The notes under the pieces were generated by a model. That model did not search any database. It was given only the letters and a program-made list of their open reading frames with translations, and was not told the DNA's origin. The position numbers and the translations under genes are program-made. A stretch of DNA of 64,000 bases from Planctomyces sp. SH-PL14 (GTDB lineage: Bacteria; Planctomycetota; Planctomycetia; Planctomycetales; Planctomycetaceae). The stretch covers positions 4,358,001 through 4,422,000 of the forward strand of contig NZ_CP011270.1 in NCBI RefSeq assembly GCF_001610835.1, written 5' to 3'. Every line of letters starts with the position of its first letter. The first letter of the stretch is position 1. Of this stretch, positions 62,910-64,000 are shown one piece after another.

Positions 62910-63166
62910 GGCAACCCCTTGCCGCCGGAGGCACTCCTGTGAGGAACCGTGGTAAGCAACGGATGTCCCCTTTGTGGTACGGCTATGAGGACTCCCTCAG
63001 CCTGCGCCGCCGGCTTTGCAATCCCCGCGTGTTGGTGATGGGGGCATACGGCACGTTGTCCGAGCTTGGATATTCACTCCTTCAGACATCTCTCGACGGC
63101 CAGGCCTCCGGCGGGCAAAGGGGCGTTGCCCCTCTGCACTCCCCACCAGGGTGCCCCTGGACCCGG
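62908..63166 (+). repeat. Dispersed structured repeat, copy R7 (truncated by IS4)
   Basis: Starts at GGGGGCAACCCC directly after the IS4 right end, missing the 5' CTCAAACCCAACGTGCGACG part. The remainder (GCCGCCGGAGGC, GAGGAACCGTGG, GCCTCCGGCGGGC, CCAGGGTGCCCCTGG) is present. Lies just before the stop of the Tm-1-like gene. Confidence 0.8.
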
Positions 63167-63180
63167 CGAGGGCGAGACGG

Positions 63181-64000
63181 TTACGGGAGCGGAACACGAA
63201 GTCGCCGGGCCCACAAATGACAGAACTTGTCGACGAGCCGCTTGGCGAACTTCACATCGTTGATGTGCTCGGGGTACCGCTTGACCGTCACATGGCTGTT
63301 GCCGCGGGTCGCCCGCTCCAGTTCGGAAAACAGGGCCTCATCCGCCTCGGGATCGTGGAAGGCCTCGCCCGGCGCATCGATCGCAGAGACCCCCCCTTCG
63401 GGAACCACCACGACCACGGGGGCCCGGGCATGCTGCAGCTTGGCCGCGATCCACCGCGCAAACTCCCGGTTCTCCTCCGGCTTCGTCCGCATCAGCGTGA
63501 CCTGCGGATTGTGGATGTAGAAGTTCCGGCGGGCAAAGTTCGCCGGGACCGTGTTGCGGGCCCCGAAGTTCACCATGTCGAGGGCGCCGAGGCTCAGGAC
63601 GTACGGCACCCCCTGGTGCAGGATCGCGTCGAGCCGCTCCGGCCCGGCCGAGAGGATCCCGCCCACGACCTCGTCGGCGATCTCGGTCGTCGTGACGTCG
63701 ATCACCCCCTCGATCATCCCGGAGGCGACCAGCTTCTCCATTGCCCGCCCGCCCGAGCCGGTGGCGTGGAACACGAGGCAGTCGAACCCGTCCTCCTCGA
63801 GAAGCCGGCGGACCTCGGTCACGCAGGGAGTCGTGACCCCGAACATCGTCATCCCGAGTGCCGGCTTCACCGGGGCCCGCGGCGCCTTGTGAAGGACCAT
63901 GCCGGCCATGGCGTGCGCGGCGTTCGCCAGGACGCGGGTCGAGACCGCGTTGAGCCCGGCGATGTCGACGACGGAGTAGAGGAGCGCGATGTCGCTCGTC
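63181..64000 (-). CDS. Tm-1-like / UPF0261 ATP-binding protein (5' part outside window)
   Basis: The frame is open across the window edge, covering the C-terminal 272 residues (TSDIALLYSVVDIAGLNAVS...). Motifs ALGMTMFGVTTPCV, VFHATGSGGRAMEKL, IDVTTTEIADEVVGG and LDMVNFGARNTVP match the Tm-1-like/UPF0261 family; plant Tm-1 binds ATP and blocks tobamovirus replication. Bacterial members are usually near 400 residues and sit beside phosphoenolpyruvate hydrolase-like TIM-barrel genes. Function in bacteria unknown. Confidence 0.85.
   Translation of the reverse strand, partial: TSDIALLYSVVDIAGLNAVSTRVLANAAHAMAGMVLHKAPRAPVKPALGMTMFGVTTPCVTEVRRLLEEDGFDCLVFHATGSGGRAMEKLVASGMIEGVIDVTTTEIADEVVGGILSAGPERLDAILHQGVPYVLSLGALDMVNFGARNTVPANFARRNFYIHNPQVTLMRTKPEENREFARWIAAKLQHARAPVVVVVPEGGVSAIDAPGEAFHDPEADEALFSELERATRGNSHVTVKRYPEHINDVKFAKRLVDKFCHLWARRLRVPLP

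Noticed and set aside
44455-63170. Many 60-140 codon frames inside the R repeats
   Set aside because: They recur because the repeat recurs, lack start signals, run in all six frames and carry no domain; hairpin structure explains the conservation better.

Overview
The window looks like a planctomycete chromosome. It carries a DUF1559-type prepilin with the H-x9-DG tail, a giant 'PVC-type' membrane dehydrogenase/HEAT/cytochrome c protein, degenerate receiver proteins, many tiny lineage-specific proteins, GTG starts and a consensus sigma-54 promoter. Assignment below phylum is not possible from the sequence alone. All functional calls rest on motif and family recognition; no search was run.

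Layout. (1) 0-17.5 kb is a gene-poor, patchy accessory region. It holds small secreted or membrane proteins, a family of tiny winged-helix-like proteins in repeated modules (3.5-4.7 kb and 12.8-13.8 kb), an IS5-family element (4693-5604) that interrupts one module, an RsbR-like STAS protein, three degenerate receiver proteins, an RRM RNA-binding protein, and a Rep-HTH-integrase module at 14.7-17.4 kb. A 25-bp direct repeat derived from a tRNA-Pro 3' end occurs at 5.69 kb and 17.53 kb, and may be attachment-site debris. (2) 18.5-36 kb is a defence or conflict island. It carries a complete type I Wadjet system (jetABCD); a three-gene operon encoding an MBL-fold hydrolase, an E2-like/E1/JAB fusion and a four-helix membrane protein; a broken serine recombinase; and a YegL/YegK/YegI-like (TerY-P) triad of vWA protein, PP2C phosphatase and HhH kinase with a DUF4236 protein. 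(3) 36.2-40.1 kb is a degraded IS630-family element followed by a second hypothetical-HTH-tyrosine integrase module. (4) 40.2-64 kb is chromosomal backbone: mannonate dehydratase, two transglutaminases, prepilin, PVC cytochrome, DoxX, a RidA array, a Gfo/Idh/MocA oxidoreductase, a CtpA protease, purine nucleoside phosphorylase, a HIRAN protein, secreted proteins, and a fluoride-riboswitch-controlled CLC-F antiporter. An IS4-family element and a truncated Tm-1-like/UPF0261 gene end the window.

The backbone is marked by seven copies of a roughly 260-320 bp structured intergenic repeat, in both orientations, between 44.4 and 63.2 kb. I saw none in the first 44 kb, which supports reading that part as acquired DNA. 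The best candidates for under-described biology are the MBL / E2-E1-JAB / membrane-protein operon, the dispersed repeat, and the modular tiny winged-helix families.

Several genes (thioesterase at 9.3 kb, winged-helix gene at 12.8 kb, serine recombinase at 30.5 kb, both small IS transposases) carry single-base frameshifts, often in homopolymers. These could be real decay, programmed frameshifting in the IS elements, or sequencing error.
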